Positions 17,344 to 26,249 are shown, counted from the first letter of the stretch. The stretch is DNA of 64,000 nucleotides from Aquimarina megaterium XH134 (GCF_000520975.1 NZ_JACB01000054.1:1-64000), one strand, 5' to 3'. Numbers and translations: made by a program. The notes: generated by a model not told the origin, from the letters alone.

Positions 17344-18588
17344 ATGGCAATCTTAGAGAAAAAGTCATCACAGCATTTAATTGAATTAGAAGACAAGTAC
17401 GGAGCTCATAATTATCACCCGTTACCGGTTGTTTTAAACAAAGGAGAAGGTGTGTATGTTTGGGATGTAGAAGGTAAAAAGTATTATGATTTTTTAAGTG
17501 CATATTCTGCAGTGAACCAAGGGCATTGTCATCCTAAAATAGTAGGAGCAATGGTTAATCAGGCACAAACATTAACACTAACCTCGCGAGCCTTTTATAA
17601 TGATAAATTAGGTGAGTACGAGAAGTTTGCGACTGAGTATTTTGGTTTTGATAAATTATTACCAATGAATACTGGTGCAGAAGCAGTAGAAACAGCATTG
17701 AAACTTTGTAGGAAATGGGCATATGAGAAGAAAGGTATTCCAGAAAATGAAGCACAGATTATTGTGTGCGAAAATAATTTTCATGGAAGAACAACAACAA
17801 TCATATCATTTTCGAATGATGAAGTAGCTAGAAAAAACTTTGGACCCTATACTGCAGGGTTTATAAAAATTGAATACGATAATCTATCTGCTTTAGAACA
17901 GGCTTTAGAAAGTAATACTAATGTTGCAGGGTTTTTGGTAGAGCCTATACAAGGAGAAGCGGGAGTTTATGTTCCTTCTGAAGGATTTTTGGCCAAAGCC
18001 AAAGCGCTTTGTGAAAAACATAATGTACTATTTCTTGCAGATGAGGTTCAAACAGGAATCGCACGTACAGGAAAGTTACTAGCCGTTGATCATGAAAATG
18101 TTAAACCAGATATCTTAATTCTTGGAAAAGCGTTAAGTGGAGGAGCATATCCTGTATCGGGAGTTTTAGCTAATGATACAATCATGAGTGTTATAAGACC
18201 AGGAAATCACGGTAGTACTTTTGGAGGTAACCCTGTTGCAGCAGCAGTAGCAGTAGCAGCTTTAGAAGTAGTAAGAGATGAAAAATTAGCAGAAAATGCA
18301 GAAGAATTAGGTCAATTATTTAGATCAGAACTTGGTAAATACATTGCAGAATCTAATATAGCGAATTTAGTTCGCGGTAAAGGATTGCTAAATGCGATTG
18401 TAATTAATGATTCTGAGGATAGTGATACTGCCTGGAATATCTGTGTGGCGCTTAAAGAAAATGGTCTTTTGGCTAAACCAACCCACGGTAATATTATTCG
18501 TTTTGCTCCACCATTAGTAATGAATAAAGAACAACTACTGGATTGTGTGAGCATTATTATCAAAACGTTAAAGGAGTTTGAGAAATAG
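17344..18588 (+). CDS. rocD: Ornithine--oxo-acid transaminase
   Basis: A PLP-dependent class III aminotransferase of 414 residues that converts ornithine and 2-oxoglutarate to glutamate semialdehyde and glutamate. Seen: substrate region SAYSAVNQGHCHPKI, PLP-phosphate motif NTGAEAVETALKL, the NNFHGRTT motif, the EPIQGEAGV box, LADEVQTG with the cofactor Asp, and the Schiff-base Lys in ILILGKALSGG. The SAYSAVNQGH signature separates ornithine aminotransferase from acetylornithine aminotransferases. It stands alone and ends with a strong terminator. Confidence 0.93.
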   Translation: MAILEKKSSQHLIELEDKYGAHNYHPLPVVLNKGEGVYVWDVEGKKYYDFLSAYSAVNQGHCHPKIVGAMVNQAQTLTLTSRAFYNDKLGEYEKFATEYFGFDKLLPMNTGAEAVETALKLCRKWAYEKKGIPENEAQIIVCENNFHGRTTTIISFSNDEVARKNFGPYTAGFIKIEYDNLSALEQALESNTNVAGFLVEPIQGEAGVYVPSEGFLAKAKALCEKHNVLFLADEVQTGIARTGKLLAVDHENVKPDILILGKALSGGAYPVSGVLANDTIMSVIRPGNHGSTFGGNPVAAAVAVAALEVVRDEKLAENAEELGQLFRSELGKYIAESNIANLVRGKGLLNAIVINDSEDSDTAWNICVALKENGLLAKPTHGNIIRFAPPLVMNKEQLLDCVSIIIKTLKEFEK

Positions 18589-18617
18589 TGAAATACTATT
18601 CAAAATTCATATATAAT

Positions 18618-18648
18618 AAAAAAGGAGGCACAATGGCCTCCTTTTTTT
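18618..18648. terminator. Bidirectional terminator between rocD and the CCC-motif gene
   Basis: GGAGGC (18624-18629) pairs with GCCTCC (18636-18641) around ACAATG, flanked by A6 on the left and T7 on the right. It works for rocD on plus and for the converging CCC-motif gene on minus. Confidence 0.85.
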
Positions 18649-18664
18649 ATTGTACGCAAAAATT

Positions 18665-18973
18665 TTATTGATTTAATATTTCTGACCAAGGCATTAGAGC
18701 ACCCATAAATATTATATACCCAATAATAATTAGTAGGTATAAAGAACTTAATATAGTACCAATTATAGCACAAATTCTACCTGCATTTAGATTTTCATAT
18801 CCTGTGTATAATTCTGGATTTGCCAGATATAATTCTTTAGCTTTTTTAGCTAATACCAAGGCAATGATACCAAATACTAACCCCAGAAATCCATAGCAGA
18901 AACAGGTTACTATTGATGCGATCCCGAATATTAATACCAATGTAGCATTTGGCAATTGTTGTTTGTTTTCCAT
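18665..18973 (-). CDS. CCC-motif membrane protein (copy 1)
   Basis: A 102-residue membrane protein with two hydrophobic helices (about 10-40 and 70-97). The loop between them, AKELYLANPELYTGYENLNAGRICA, matches the flavobacterial CCC-motif family; in this copy the helix-1 cysteines read TCFCYG rather than the CCCYG of copy 2. It lies 8 bp after the upstream DUF2752 gene, and the pair is repeated just upstream. Function unknown. Confidence 0.8.
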   Translation of the reverse strand: MENKQQLPNATLVLIFGIASIVTCFCYGFLGLVFGIIALVLAKKAKELYLANPELYTGYENLNAGRICAIIGTILSSLYLLIIIGYIIFMGALMPWSEILNQ

Positions 18974-18981
18974 ATAATGTA

Positions 18982-19272
18982 TTAGAATTTTATAATATAA
19001 TTTGTAATGATAAGTATACTATTTAAAATATAAAAATATTGAAGGGTTTTAGCACCTTTTTTAAACTTTAGAAGAAGATGAGCAATTAGATATCCAAACA
19101 TTAATAGTAATGGAATAAGCGCAGGATACATTAGAAACGACTCTACTAAATCCCCCTTGATGAGTAATAAAAAACTTCGTTGAAAACCACAGCCTAAACA
19201 ATCAATACCTATTAGCTTTTTGGTAGGGCATTGTAATAGATTAGATTCAATATAGTTAATAAACCGTTCCAC
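18982..19272 (-). CDS. DUF2752 domain-containing protein (copy 1)
   Basis: A 96-residue membrane protein. The N-terminal segment CPTKKLIGIDCLGCGFQRSFLL is the DUF2752 signature, with the CPxK...DCxGCGxxRS pattern, followed by two or three membrane helices. The start is GTG. The family has no proven role; the cysteine-rich stretch before the membrane could bind a metal. It is paired with the downstream CCC-motif gene. Confidence 0.82.
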   Translation of the reverse strand: MERFINYIESNLLQCPTKKLIGIDCLGCGFQRSFLLLIKGDLVESFLMYPALIPLLLMFGYLIAHLLLKFKKGAKTLQYFYILNSILIITNYIIKF

Positions 19273-19303
19273 AAATTATATGAGTAAGACATTTATTCTA
19301 AAT

Positions 19304-19338
19304 AAAAACTGTTCGAAATACTATTCCGAACAGTTTTT
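19304..19338. terminator. Terminator between the two CCC/DUF2752 modules
   Basis: AAAAACTGTTCG (19304-19315) pairs perfectly with CGAACAGTTTTT (19327-19338). It follows the stop of the copy-2 CCC-motif gene on the minus strand, so the two modules are probably separate transcription units. Confidence 0.75.
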
Positions 19339-19359
19339 AAAAATTAAATTATTTACAGA

Positions 19360-19683
19360 TTACCCTCCGTACTGTTCCATCATTTCTCTTTGCATATCTA
19401 GTATACCATCATATCCTACTGTTGCAAATATGAAAACAACATAGATTAAATAGATAATACTTAATATTAAACCTACAATTGCTAGTATCTTACCTGTTTT
19501 AACATTTTGATATCCAGTATATAATTCTGGATTTTCATTGTATAATGCAGTAGCTTTTTTAGCAAGTACTATAGCTACAATAGCAAGGATAATTCCTAGC
19601 ACACCATAACAACAGCATCCTAAGATTGATAGAATACCAAAAACCAGGATTAGGGTAGAATTAGGTAATGTTTGTTTTTCCAT
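19360..19683 (-). CDS. CCC-motif membrane protein (copy 2)
   Basis: A 107-residue paralogue of the gene at 18665. Helix 1 contains the defining triple cysteine (ILGCCCYGVLGI), and the loop AKKATALYNENPELYTGYQNVKTGKI aligns closely with copy 1 (the ANPELYTGYENL stretch). Two membrane helices and an acidic C-terminal tail ending in a Tyr-Gly-Gly. It has its own terminator downstream and follows the copy-2 DUF2752 gene by 12 bp. Confidence 0.82.
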   Translation of the reverse strand: MEKQTLPNSTLILVFGILSILGCCCYGVLGIILAIVAIVLAKKATALYNENPELYTGYQNVKTGKILAIVGLILSIIYLIYVVFIFATVGYDGILDMQREMMEQYGG

Positions 19684-19695
19684 AATTTAGATTGA

Positions 19696-19980
19696 TTAGT
19701 TAAAAATAATTTTCATTTTGATTACATAACTTATAATAATAGTAAGTATGGCTGTAACCATAAGACCCATTTTTATAAGTCTATCATATTTAAATTTGAT
19801 AAAAAAGTTGAATCCCAAAAATATTAGTAATAGTAAAAGAGGATAAATCGCAGGATACATATAAAACGCAGCAACAAAATCTCCTTTGAGTAAGAGAGAA
19901 ATAGATCTTTGCATTCCACAGCCTAAACAATCAACTCCAAAAATTTTTTTGTTTAAACAAGGTAACATATAGGTCTCCAA
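19696..19980 (-). CDS. DUF2752 domain-containing protein (copy 2)
   Basis: A 94-residue paralogue of the gene at 18982. It has CLNKKIFGVDCLGCGMQRSISL at the N-terminus (DCLGCG conserved) and hydrophobic helices with the shared pattern KGDFVAAFYMYPAIYPLLLL. It is the first gene of the second module. Confidence 0.82.
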   Translation of the reverse strand: METYMLPCLNKKIFGVDCLGCGMQRSISLLLKGDFVAAFYMYPAIYPLLLLLIFLGFNFFIKFKYDRLIKMGLMVTAILTIIISYVIKMKIIFN

Positions 19981-20037
19981 AAGCGAAAAACTTTATAATT
20001 ATTAACTGCAATATACATAATTAAGTTATTTAAAATA

Positions 20038-20073
20038 TTTGCAGGTTCAAAAATCTATTATTTAATACTTTTG
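20038..20073 (+). promoter_or_regulatory. Bacteroidota promoter (TTTG ... TACTTTTG)
   Basis: A TTTG at 20038-20041 and a perfect TACTTTTG at 20066-20073, spaced 24 bases (slightly long). The implied start site near 20079 rules out a TTG start at 20071 for the next gene and leaves a leader of about 135 bases. Confidence 0.5.
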
Positions 20074-20214
20074 CAATTCGTAAAGAGAAGTATTGGATCA
20101 GGTATAAAGAAAAATACCTTGAAGTCATTATTTGAAAAGAAATCAATTCTTAAGATATTGAATGATGATATTGATTATACTATCTATTGGATTAATAAAA
20201 AAAGGATTAGGCAA

Positions 20215-20427
20215 ATGAATTATCGTAGGGTCAAAAAAATTATAAGTATACTTTTGGTAATGATTGGGGCTATTGCATTGATAAGTGAAATTTCTTCGAT
20301 AACGAAAAACTATTACATCCAGAGTATTGGAGTGGTTTTTTTAATGTTAGGAGTATTTCTTATTAATACCAATGTGAAATCGAAAACCAAAATTGATTCT
20401 GATCCATACCTTGAAGAAGAAGAATGA
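20215..20427 (+). CDS. Small two-helix membrane protein
   Basis: A 70-residue protein: Arg/Lys-rich N-terminus (MNYRRVKKI), two membrane helices, and an acidic tail ending in four Glu. The frame remains open upstream to a TTG at 20071, but that TTG falls inside the promoter box, so I take ATG 20215. No family recognised. Its stop is one base before the ATG of the Smr gene, so the two are cotranscribed and probably coupled. Confidence 0.6.
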   Translation: MNYRRVKKIISILLVMIGAIALISEISSITKNYYIQSIGVVFLMLGVFLINTNVKSKTKIDSDPYLEEEE

Positions 20428-20428
20428 T

Positions 20429-20977
20429 ATGATTAAAATAGGGGATACTGTATCTGTTTTGGACGAACCAATAACAGGCGAAGTTGTAGCAGTTACTGCT
20501 GATGAAGTAACAATTGAAACAGAGGATGGGTTTGATATGACATTTTTTATTCGTGAAGTGGTAAAAATTAAGTCAGGAGAGCTTATTATGCCTTCTTATG
20601 AAGAGGTACATAAGAACTTGCAGGAGAAGGAGGTCTTTAAAAAAAAGCCCAAAAGACCTATTGCTAAACCAAAAGAACGAGATGTGCCACCAATGGAAGT
20701 TGATTTACATATTAACAAATTAGTGAGATCAACCAAGGGAATGACAAATCATGATATGATAACATTGCAATTGGATACTGCAAAAAGACAACTGGATTTC
20801 GCAATTAGTAAACGTATTCCCAATGTGGTTTTTATTCATGGAGTAGGGCAAGGAGTTTTAAAAGAAGAACTCAAATACCTTTTTGGGAGATATGATAATA
20901 TCAGAATTTCTGAAGGTAACTATAGAAAATATGGACTAGGAGCGACAGAGGTGTATATTGTTCAAAACCCAAAATAG
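20429..20977 (+). CDS. Smr domain-containing protein (MutS2 C-terminal-like)
   Basis: A 182-residue protein with an N-terminal small beta domain (MIKIGDTVSVLDEPITGEVV) and a C-terminal Smr nuclease-like domain: VDLHINKLV with the conserved LDLH-type motif, then VVFIHGVGQGVLK with the conserved HGxGxG, and the final Tyr-Gly-x-Gly-Ala-Thr element. Smr domains cut or bind DNA or RNA; stand-alone forms in Bacteroidota are uncharacterised. The start ATG 20429 directly follows the previous gene. Its stop abuts the stop of the converging lipoprotein gene with no spacer. Confidence 0.88.
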   Translation: MIKIGDTVSVLDEPITGEVVAVTADEVTIETEDGFDMTFFIREVVKIKSGELIMPSYEEVHKNLQEKEVFKKKPKRPIAKPKERDVPPMEVDLHINKLVRSTKGMTNHDMITLQLDTAKRQLDFAISKRIPNVVFIHGVGQGVLKEELKYLFGRYDNIRISEGNYRKYGLGATEVYIVQNPK

Positions 20978-21508
20978 TTATTTTAAAACAGTAATCTCAT
21001 CTTCACCTAGTTGTAATAGTTCTTGTCGTATTGCAATCCCAGCTCCTTCCAGAGTGATATCGGTAAGAGTTATCGTTCTGGTGTAGACAGTTTCTGTAGC
21101 TGTATCACTCTTTACGACATATTTTATTTCAGCATTTCCGTTAGAACTTTTTAGCTCTTGAGTAACTGTAATACCGCTGGGAGGAACACTGCTGCAAAAA
21201 TATGCAGTACCATCGATTTGAGTATTAAATTGTCTGTATATTAGGATATTTGTAGTATTATTAAGTGCTACAGTATGAGTAAGGCTTTCTGGAACTGTAT
21301 TTAATTCAAAAGTAGTGCTTGTAAAGCTAAGAGAAAGAGATTGATTAATTTGAGGATCAATTTTGAAAAAAACAAAAGTATCTTCATTTTGATTAGAGCA
21401 ATTCTCTAACGGAGCTGTGAAATTACTGATGTCATTTTCAATAATATCTCCTTCACTACAACTAACCAGTACTGCAATAAAAATTATATAGTAAAAAAAA
21501 TTATTCAT
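20978..21508 (-). CDS. Lipoprotein, paralogue of the adjacent TSP3-repeat lipoprotein
   Basis: A 176-residue protein with a lipoprotein signal (FIAVLVSC followed by SEGD). The body is beta-rich: an N-terminal motif LENCSNQNEDTFVFFKIDPQIN, an IYRQFN element, YFCSSVPPSGI, and a C-terminal strand region TRTITLTDITLEG. The same elements in the same order occur in the next gene upstream, so the two are paralogues; this copy lacks the acidic repeat insert. It follows that gene by 16 bp in one operon. Function unknown. The longer reading from 21619 runs into the neighbour and is not a start. Confidence 0.75.
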   Translation of the reverse strand: MNNFFYYIIFIAVLVSCSEGDIIENDISNFTAPLENCSNQNEDTFVFFKIDPQINQSLSLSFTSTTFELNTVPESLTHTVALNNTTNILIYRQFNTQIDGTAYFCSSVPPSGITVTQELKSSNGNAEIKYVVKSDTATETVYTRTITLTDITLEGAGIAIRQELLQLGEDEITVLK

Positions 21509-21524
21509 AATAATGTGGTATGAG

Positions 21525-22430
21525 CTACTCTTTTTTGGTAGTCTTAGGGATGGTAATATCCCTAAAACCAAATGAAAAATTCTTGTCTTTAAAATTCTGA
21601 TTGTTACCATCAAAAACAAGGCCGTTTATAGATACAGTGGTTCTAAATGTAGTTTTTATAGTGTTGTCAAGGACAGGATCTACTGCAACTGCACTATTAG
21701 TCGATTCTGCATCTAGGTAAAATAATTTTCCGGAAACAGAATCTCTATCATCTCTTGGGTTTCCATTCATATCTGCATCTTCATTACGAGTTAAGATTCC
21801 GTCATTATCATCATCTTCTTCGAGATAATCAGGTGTACCGTCTCCATCTGTATCTCGTGGATCATCATTATCAGGAATATCATTTGGTAACTCAACACTA
21901 GTTAGAATGTTGTCATTATCATCATCCTGATCTTTATAATTAGGGATTCCGTCGCCATCGGTATCATCATCATCAAGGTTGCCATTACCATTCAGATCTT
22001 CTTGTTCTGCCGGAATTCCATCATCATCATCTTCTGTAATGATTTCAGTTAAAATTTCAGATGTTCCTGTAGTACCATTAAGTTCTTCAATAATTACGAT
22101 TTCACTAGAAGGTACATTAGAACAAAAATAATCTGCAGTTACCGGGGCATTGAAATTTCTATATATTAAATTACTAGAACTTTCACCTAATTGGATAGCA
22201 ATGGGTGTGGGTGTTACGATAGTATCAGAAAAGTTCTCACTTATAAAGTTATAAGAAATAGCTTCGTTTATAGTTTTGCTAATCTTGAAAAAAACAAATT
22301 CATTTGGTTTTGCACCTTTACAAAGTTGTAAGTCAACATCATCAAACTCAAAACTGGTGATCACTATATCACCATCATCGCATGAGGTAAGAAATAATAA
22401 TAAAAAGAGAAATGAAAACAACTTTTTCAT
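21525..22430 (-). CDS. Lipoprotein with thrombospondin type 3-like calcium repeats
   Basis: A 301-residue lipoprotein (LFLTSC at the signal end). The first part mirrors the neighbour: LQLCKGAKPNEFVFFKISKTIN, LIYRNFN, YFCSNVPSSEIVI. Between about residues 130 and 230 comes an Asp-rich insert of calcium-binding type 3 repeats (DTDGDGIPNYKDQDDDND, DTDGDGTPDYLEEDDDND). The C-terminal strand region TTVSINGLVFDG then resumes the match to the neighbour. Expected on the cell surface or periplasmic face, with calcium-stabilised insert. A perfect minus-strand TACTTTTG lies 24 bp upstream. Confidence 0.82.
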   Translation of the reverse strand: MKKLFSFLFLLLFLTSCDDGDIVITSFEFDDVDLQLCKGAKPNEFVFFKISKTINEAISYNFISENFSDTIVTPTPIAIQLGESSSNLIYRNFNAPVTADYFCSNVPSSEIVIIEELNGTTGTSEILTEIITEDDDDGIPAEQEDLNGNGNLDDDDTDGDGIPNYKDQDDDNDNILTSVELPNDIPDNDDPRDTDGDGTPDYLEEDDDNDGILTRNEDADMNGNPRDDRDSVSGKLFYLDAESTNSAVAVDPVLDNTIKTTFRTTVSINGLVFDGNNQNFKDKNFSFGFRDITIPKTTKKE

Positions 22431-22453
22431 GTCAGAATGAGTATTTTTTTTGA

Positions 22454-22461
22454 CAAAAGTA
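22454..22461 (-). promoter_or_regulatory. -7 promoter box of the lipoprotein pair
   Basis: Minus strand TACTTTTG, exact TAnnTTTG, 24 bp before the ATG at 22430. No clear -33 TTTG. Confidence 0.5.
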
Positions 22462-22512
22462 AAGGAATTGAAAGATTATAACGTGTGTACTCGAAAATAA
22501 TTTTATTTAGAT

Positions 22513-22520
22513 TAGTTTTG
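22513..22520 (+). promoter_or_regulatory. -7 promoter box upstream of cysteine desulfurase
   Basis: TAGTTTTG, exact TAnnTTTG, giving a leader of about 85 bases to ATG 22612. The -33 element is not evident. Confidence 0.4.
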
Positions 22521-22611
22521 TAGTCGGAAAATTGGGAATATTGTAAAAATTAAAGTTTTTTTTACAAAAAACGAATAAATATCTATTTCAACAACTTAAT
22601 TATTTTGTTTT

Positions 22612-23760
22612 ATGCAAAAAGTTTATTTTGATAGTGCGGCTACCACAGAGGTAAGGCCAGAAGTTATTGCTAAAATGGTTTCTGTATTGAAAGAAGATTA
22701 TGGAAATCCGTCATCAATACACGGTTATGGTCGATCTGCTAAGAATCATATTGAACAAACACGTAAAAACATCGCTGGTTATCTAGGGGTAAAAGCATCA
22801 GAAATTATTTTTACTTCTGGAGGCACAGAAGCTGATAACTTAGCAATAAATAGTACCGTTAGGGATTTAGGAGTTAAGCATATTATTACAACCAGAATAG
22901 AACATCATGCAGTATTGCATACAGTACAGGAAATAGAGTCTCGTACCGATATAGTAGTAAGTTATGTTAACATAAATACAGATGGTTCGATTGATTATAA
23001 ACACTTAGAATCACTTCTTAGTAATTCTAATGAGAAGACGTTAGTAAGCTTAATGCATGTAAATAATGAAGTAGGAACAATATTAGATATTGAGCATGTA
23101 GGAAACTTGTGTAATGAACATGAAGCACTTTTTCATAGTGATATGGTTCAGTCAATAGGCCATTATGATGTAGATTTAAGTAATTTACATGTTGATTTTA
23201 CAGCGGTAAGTGCTCATAAATTTCATGGGCCAAAAGGAGTTGGCTTTGCATACATTCGAAAAAATTCTGGGTTAAAACCGTTAATTTTTGGTGGTGAACA
23301 AGAACGAGGATATCGAGCAGGAACAGAAAGCGTGCATAATATTGCAGGAATGGATGAGGCATTGCGATTATCATATGAAAATTTAGAAGAAGAAAAGAGC
23401 TACGTTAAAAATCTTAAGCAATACTTTATCGATACTCTTAAAAATAACATTGAAGGAGTAAAGTTTAATGCCAGTTGTTGTGATCCTGAAAAAAGTACAT
23501 ACACCTTAATTAGTGTGTGTTTACCTGTTTCTGAAGAAAAGGCAGGGATATTATTATTTCATTTAGATATTAATGGTATTGCATGTTCAAAAGGGAGTGC
23601 TTGCCAAAGCGGAAGTGGTAAAGGATCTCATGTGTTAACCGAAATCCTTTCTGATGAGGATTTACAAAAACCATCTATACGTTTCTCTCTTTCAAAGTTT
23701 AATACTAAAGAAGAAATTGATTATACAGTAGATGTCTTAAAGAAATTTATAGAAGAATAA
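22612..23760 (+). CDS. Cysteine desulfurase (NifS/IscS family)
   Basis: A 382-residue PLP enzyme that removes sulfur from cysteine for iron-sulfur clusters or tRNA thiolation. Seen: YFDSAATTEVRPEV, GNPSSIHGYGR, the cofactor motif FTSGGTEADNLAI, HVNNEVGTI, the PLP Lys in SAHKFHGPKG, RAGTESVHNI, and the active Cys in SKGSACQSGSG. The loop and overall length fit the group I (IscS/NifS) enzymes. No iscU or other assembly gene is adjacent. It converges with the TonB receptor gene with a 7-bp gap. Confidence 0.93.
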   Translation: MQKVYFDSAATTEVRPEVIAKMVSVLKEDYGNPSSIHGYGRSAKNHIEQTRKNIAGYLGVKASEIIFTSGGTEADNLAINSTVRDLGVKHIITTRIEHHAVLHTVQEIESRTDIVVSYVNINTDGSIDYKHLESLLSNSNEKTLVSLMHVNNEVGTILDIEHVGNLCNEHEALFHSDMVQSIGHYDVDLSNLHVDFTAVSAHKFHGPKGVGFAYIRKNSGLKPLIFGGEQERGYRAGTESVHNIAGMDEALRLSYENLEEEKSYVKNLKQYFIDTLKNNIEGVKFNASCCDPEKSTYTLISVCLPVSEEKAGILLFHLDINGIACSKGSACQSGSGKGSHVLTEILSDEDLQKPSIRFSLSKFNTKEEIDYTVDVLKKFIEE

Positions 23761-23767
23761 TTCTTTC

Positions 23768-26236
23768 TTAAAATTTCATCCTTAATCGAACATTAAAAAC
23801 CCGTGGCGTTAAATAGTTGGGAATAGCAAATTGGCGTTGACTTGCTGCATCTCTTACAAAAGTGTTAGTGATCGTGTTTTGATTATCAAAGATATTGTAG
23901 ATCTCAAAACCTAGGTTTAGTTCTCTAAACATATTAAGAAAATGACCTTCTCTTAATCTTTTGTTTTGATCAACAACAACATATGAGATGCCTAAATCAG
24001 CTCTTCGGTAATCTCGTAATCTGGTCTGAAAATTATATGGATCGGCATAACTGGGAGAACCTCCTGGTACTCCTGTTTGATAGACCATATTTAAATACAT
24101 TTTTAAACTTGGGATAGAGGGAACATAATCCTGAAATAATACTCCGATTTTGAGTCGTTGATCCGTTGGTCGAGAGATATAACCACGCTTATCGATATTT
24201 TCTTCAGTTTTTAAATACCCGAGACTCACCCAGCTTTCTGTACCAGGAACGAATTCTCCATTAAGCCTTAAATCCACTCCCTGTGCATATGCTTCTGCAT
24301 TATTTCTTGCGCGATATCGTATCCTAACATTTTCGATAGTATACGGGTTTACATTAGTTAGTTTTTTATAATATAACTCTGTAGTTAATTTAAATGGTCT
24401 TTTCCACATAGAAAAGCTGTAATCATTACCTAATACAATATGTATTGATTGTTGTGCTTTAACATCTGGTCGTACCACTCCCAATGAATCTCGTAACTCT
24501 CTATAAAAAGGAGGCTGGTGATATAACCCTCCAGAGATTCTAAAGATCATATCAGATTTCCAATTAGGTTTAATCGCAACCTGAGCTCTAGGGCTAAATA
24601 CAATTTGCGAATCAGAGCTATCAACTGTATTTCCATAAATATTCCAGTTATGTGCTCTAATGCCTACATTTGCCCAAATTTCATTTTCTTTTATATTAGA
24701 GCGAATGCTGTATTGTGCATATCCAGAAATACGATCAATTTTGGTGCTATTTGTAGCTCTTACGCTAGTAAAAGGAACAATAGGACTTGCAAAAGGAGTG
24801 TATGGCTGATCATTTACAAAATCCAATACAGGAGGTCTGATAGAAAAACCAGCAGAATCAATGATTTCATATTCTTGTAAACGGTCTCTAATATCTTCTG
24901 AGGTATATTTGATACCCCAATCAAACTGATGTTGACCTGCAACATATGTTCCTTTATGTTCGAGATTATATATCAATGCATCCAGATCATTTCTTGCATG
25001 CGTTAATTGAGAACCTATACCTTCACTAAATTCTACTTCTCCCAGGTTTTCACTCCCAATATCGGTATTTACAGTACCCAGTGCATATGCTGCAAAAATA
25101 TCATAATGCTCTTGTTCTTGTGTGTGATATCCAGAGGCAATTAATTTTAGAGTTAAGTTGTCATTGGCTCTGTAGGTCCCTTTTAGTGCTCCAAAATAAG
25201 TTTCATACCGATCTTTTTCTTGTCCATCATAACGAACAGTCAATGCCTGCACTGTTTGTAATGTTCCAAAATTCACCTGTTCGGTTAATGGTTCATAGTC
25301 ATAGGTATTAAGTGCTAAATTGCTTAAGAAGCCTAATTCAAATTTACTGGAAAAATTATAAGAAAGATACGTTTGTACATCTGCAAATCTAGGTTGAAAA
25401 TTGGTTTCAGTATTTTTTGCATCTACTAATAAGCTATTATCTCTATATCGCACACCAACAATAGCAGCTAGTTTTTTGTTTTTAGAAATTCCTTCTGCAG
25501 AAACACTACCTCCCAGTAAGCTTAAATCTGCTGTTGCCCCCAATCTTGTTGGTCTTTTATAGGTAATATCTAAAACTGAAGAAAGTTTGTCTCCATATTT
25601 AGCTTGAAACCCTCCTGCAGAAAAATCTACATTACGAACCATATCCGTATTTACAAAGCTTAAACCTTCCTGTTGCCCTGATCTTACTAAAAAAGGACGA
25701 TAAACTTCGATCTCATTTACATAGACCAAATTTTCATCATAATTTCCTCCACGAACAGAATATTGCGTACTCAATTCGTTATTAGAACTTACCCCGGGTA
25801 AACTCTTGAGGAGTCCTTCTACACCTGCATTGGCAGAAGGGGTGGTTCTAATGGTTTCGGGATCTAATGTTGTAATTCCTTCTACAATTTTTCGCTCTCT
25901 ACCCGATATAATAACTTCACCTATCTGTTCAACATCTGTTTTTAGTACTGGATTAAGTTCATATTCTTGATTTTCTTCAAGATTAATAACAAATTGTACA
26001 TTTTTTAAACTAATGTGAGATATGTGTATTGTAATTTCTTGATTAGCTGGTATACTAAGTTGATATACACCGTTTTTATCAGATTGAGTACCAGAATCGT
26101 TATAAGAGATGTTAGCTCCTTGAATGGGAATATTGTTTTCATTAAGAATAACACCTTTTAACGTTGCGGTCTGAGCCGAAGAAGAAATACTGATTAGAAT
26201 CAGTAAAATCAAAAGAGGGAAAAAATTAGGTTTCAA
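23768..26236 (-). CDS. TonB-dependent receptor with carboxypeptidase-like regulatory domain
   Basis: An 822-residue outer-membrane receptor. Signal peptide ending SSSAQ; a carboxypeptidase-regulatory-like beta-sandwich (about 24-105, starting LKGVILNENNIPIQGANISY); a plug domain (about 125-235, with LPGVSSNNELSTQYSVRGG and VNEIEVYRPF); then a 22-strand barrel ending in VRLRMKF with the terminal Phe. It imports an unknown ligand using TonB energy. No SusD partner follows, so it is not a SusC-type glycan importer. It lies 13 bp after the M23 peptidase gene in the same operon. Confidence 0.92.
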   Translation of the reverse strand: MKPNFFPLLILLILISISSSAQTATLKGVILNENNIPIQGANISYNDSGTQSDKNGVYQLSIPANQEITIHISHISLKNVQFVINLEENQEYELNPVLKTDVEQIGEVIISGRERKIVEGITTLDPETIRTTPSANAGVEGLLKSLPGVSSNNELSTQYSVRGGNYDENLVYVNEIEVYRPFLVRSGQQEGLSFVNTDMVRNVDFSAGGFQAKYGDKLSSVLDITYKRPTRLGATADLSLLGGSVSAEGISKNKKLAAIVGVRYRDNSLLVDAKNTETNFQPRFADVQTYLSYNFSSKFELGFLSNLALNTYDYEPLTEQVNFGTLQTVQALTVRYDGQEKDRYETYFGALKGTYRANDNLTLKLIASGYHTQEQEHYDIFAAYALGTVNTDIGSENLGEVEFSEGIGSQLTHARNDLDALIYNLEHKGTYVAGQHQFDWGIKYTSEDIRDRLQEYEIIDSAGFSIRPPVLDFVNDQPYTPFASPIVPFTSVRATNSTKIDRISGYAQYSIRSNIKENEIWANVGIRAHNWNIYGNTVDSSDSQIVFSPRAQVAIKPNWKSDMIFRISGGLYHQPPFYRELRDSLGVVRPDVKAQQSIHIVLGNDYSFSMWKRPFKLTTELYYKKLTNVNPYTIENVRIRYRARNNAEAYAQGVDLRLNGEFVPGTESWVSLGYLKTEENIDKRGYISRPTDQRLKIGVLFQDYVPSIPSLKMYLNMVYQTGVPGGSPSYADPYNFQTRLRDYRRADLGISYVVVDQNKRLREGHFLNMFRELNLGFEIYNIFDNQNTITNTFVRDAASQRQFAIPNYLTPRVFNVRLRMKF

Positions 26237-26249
26237 GAAATAAGAGTAT

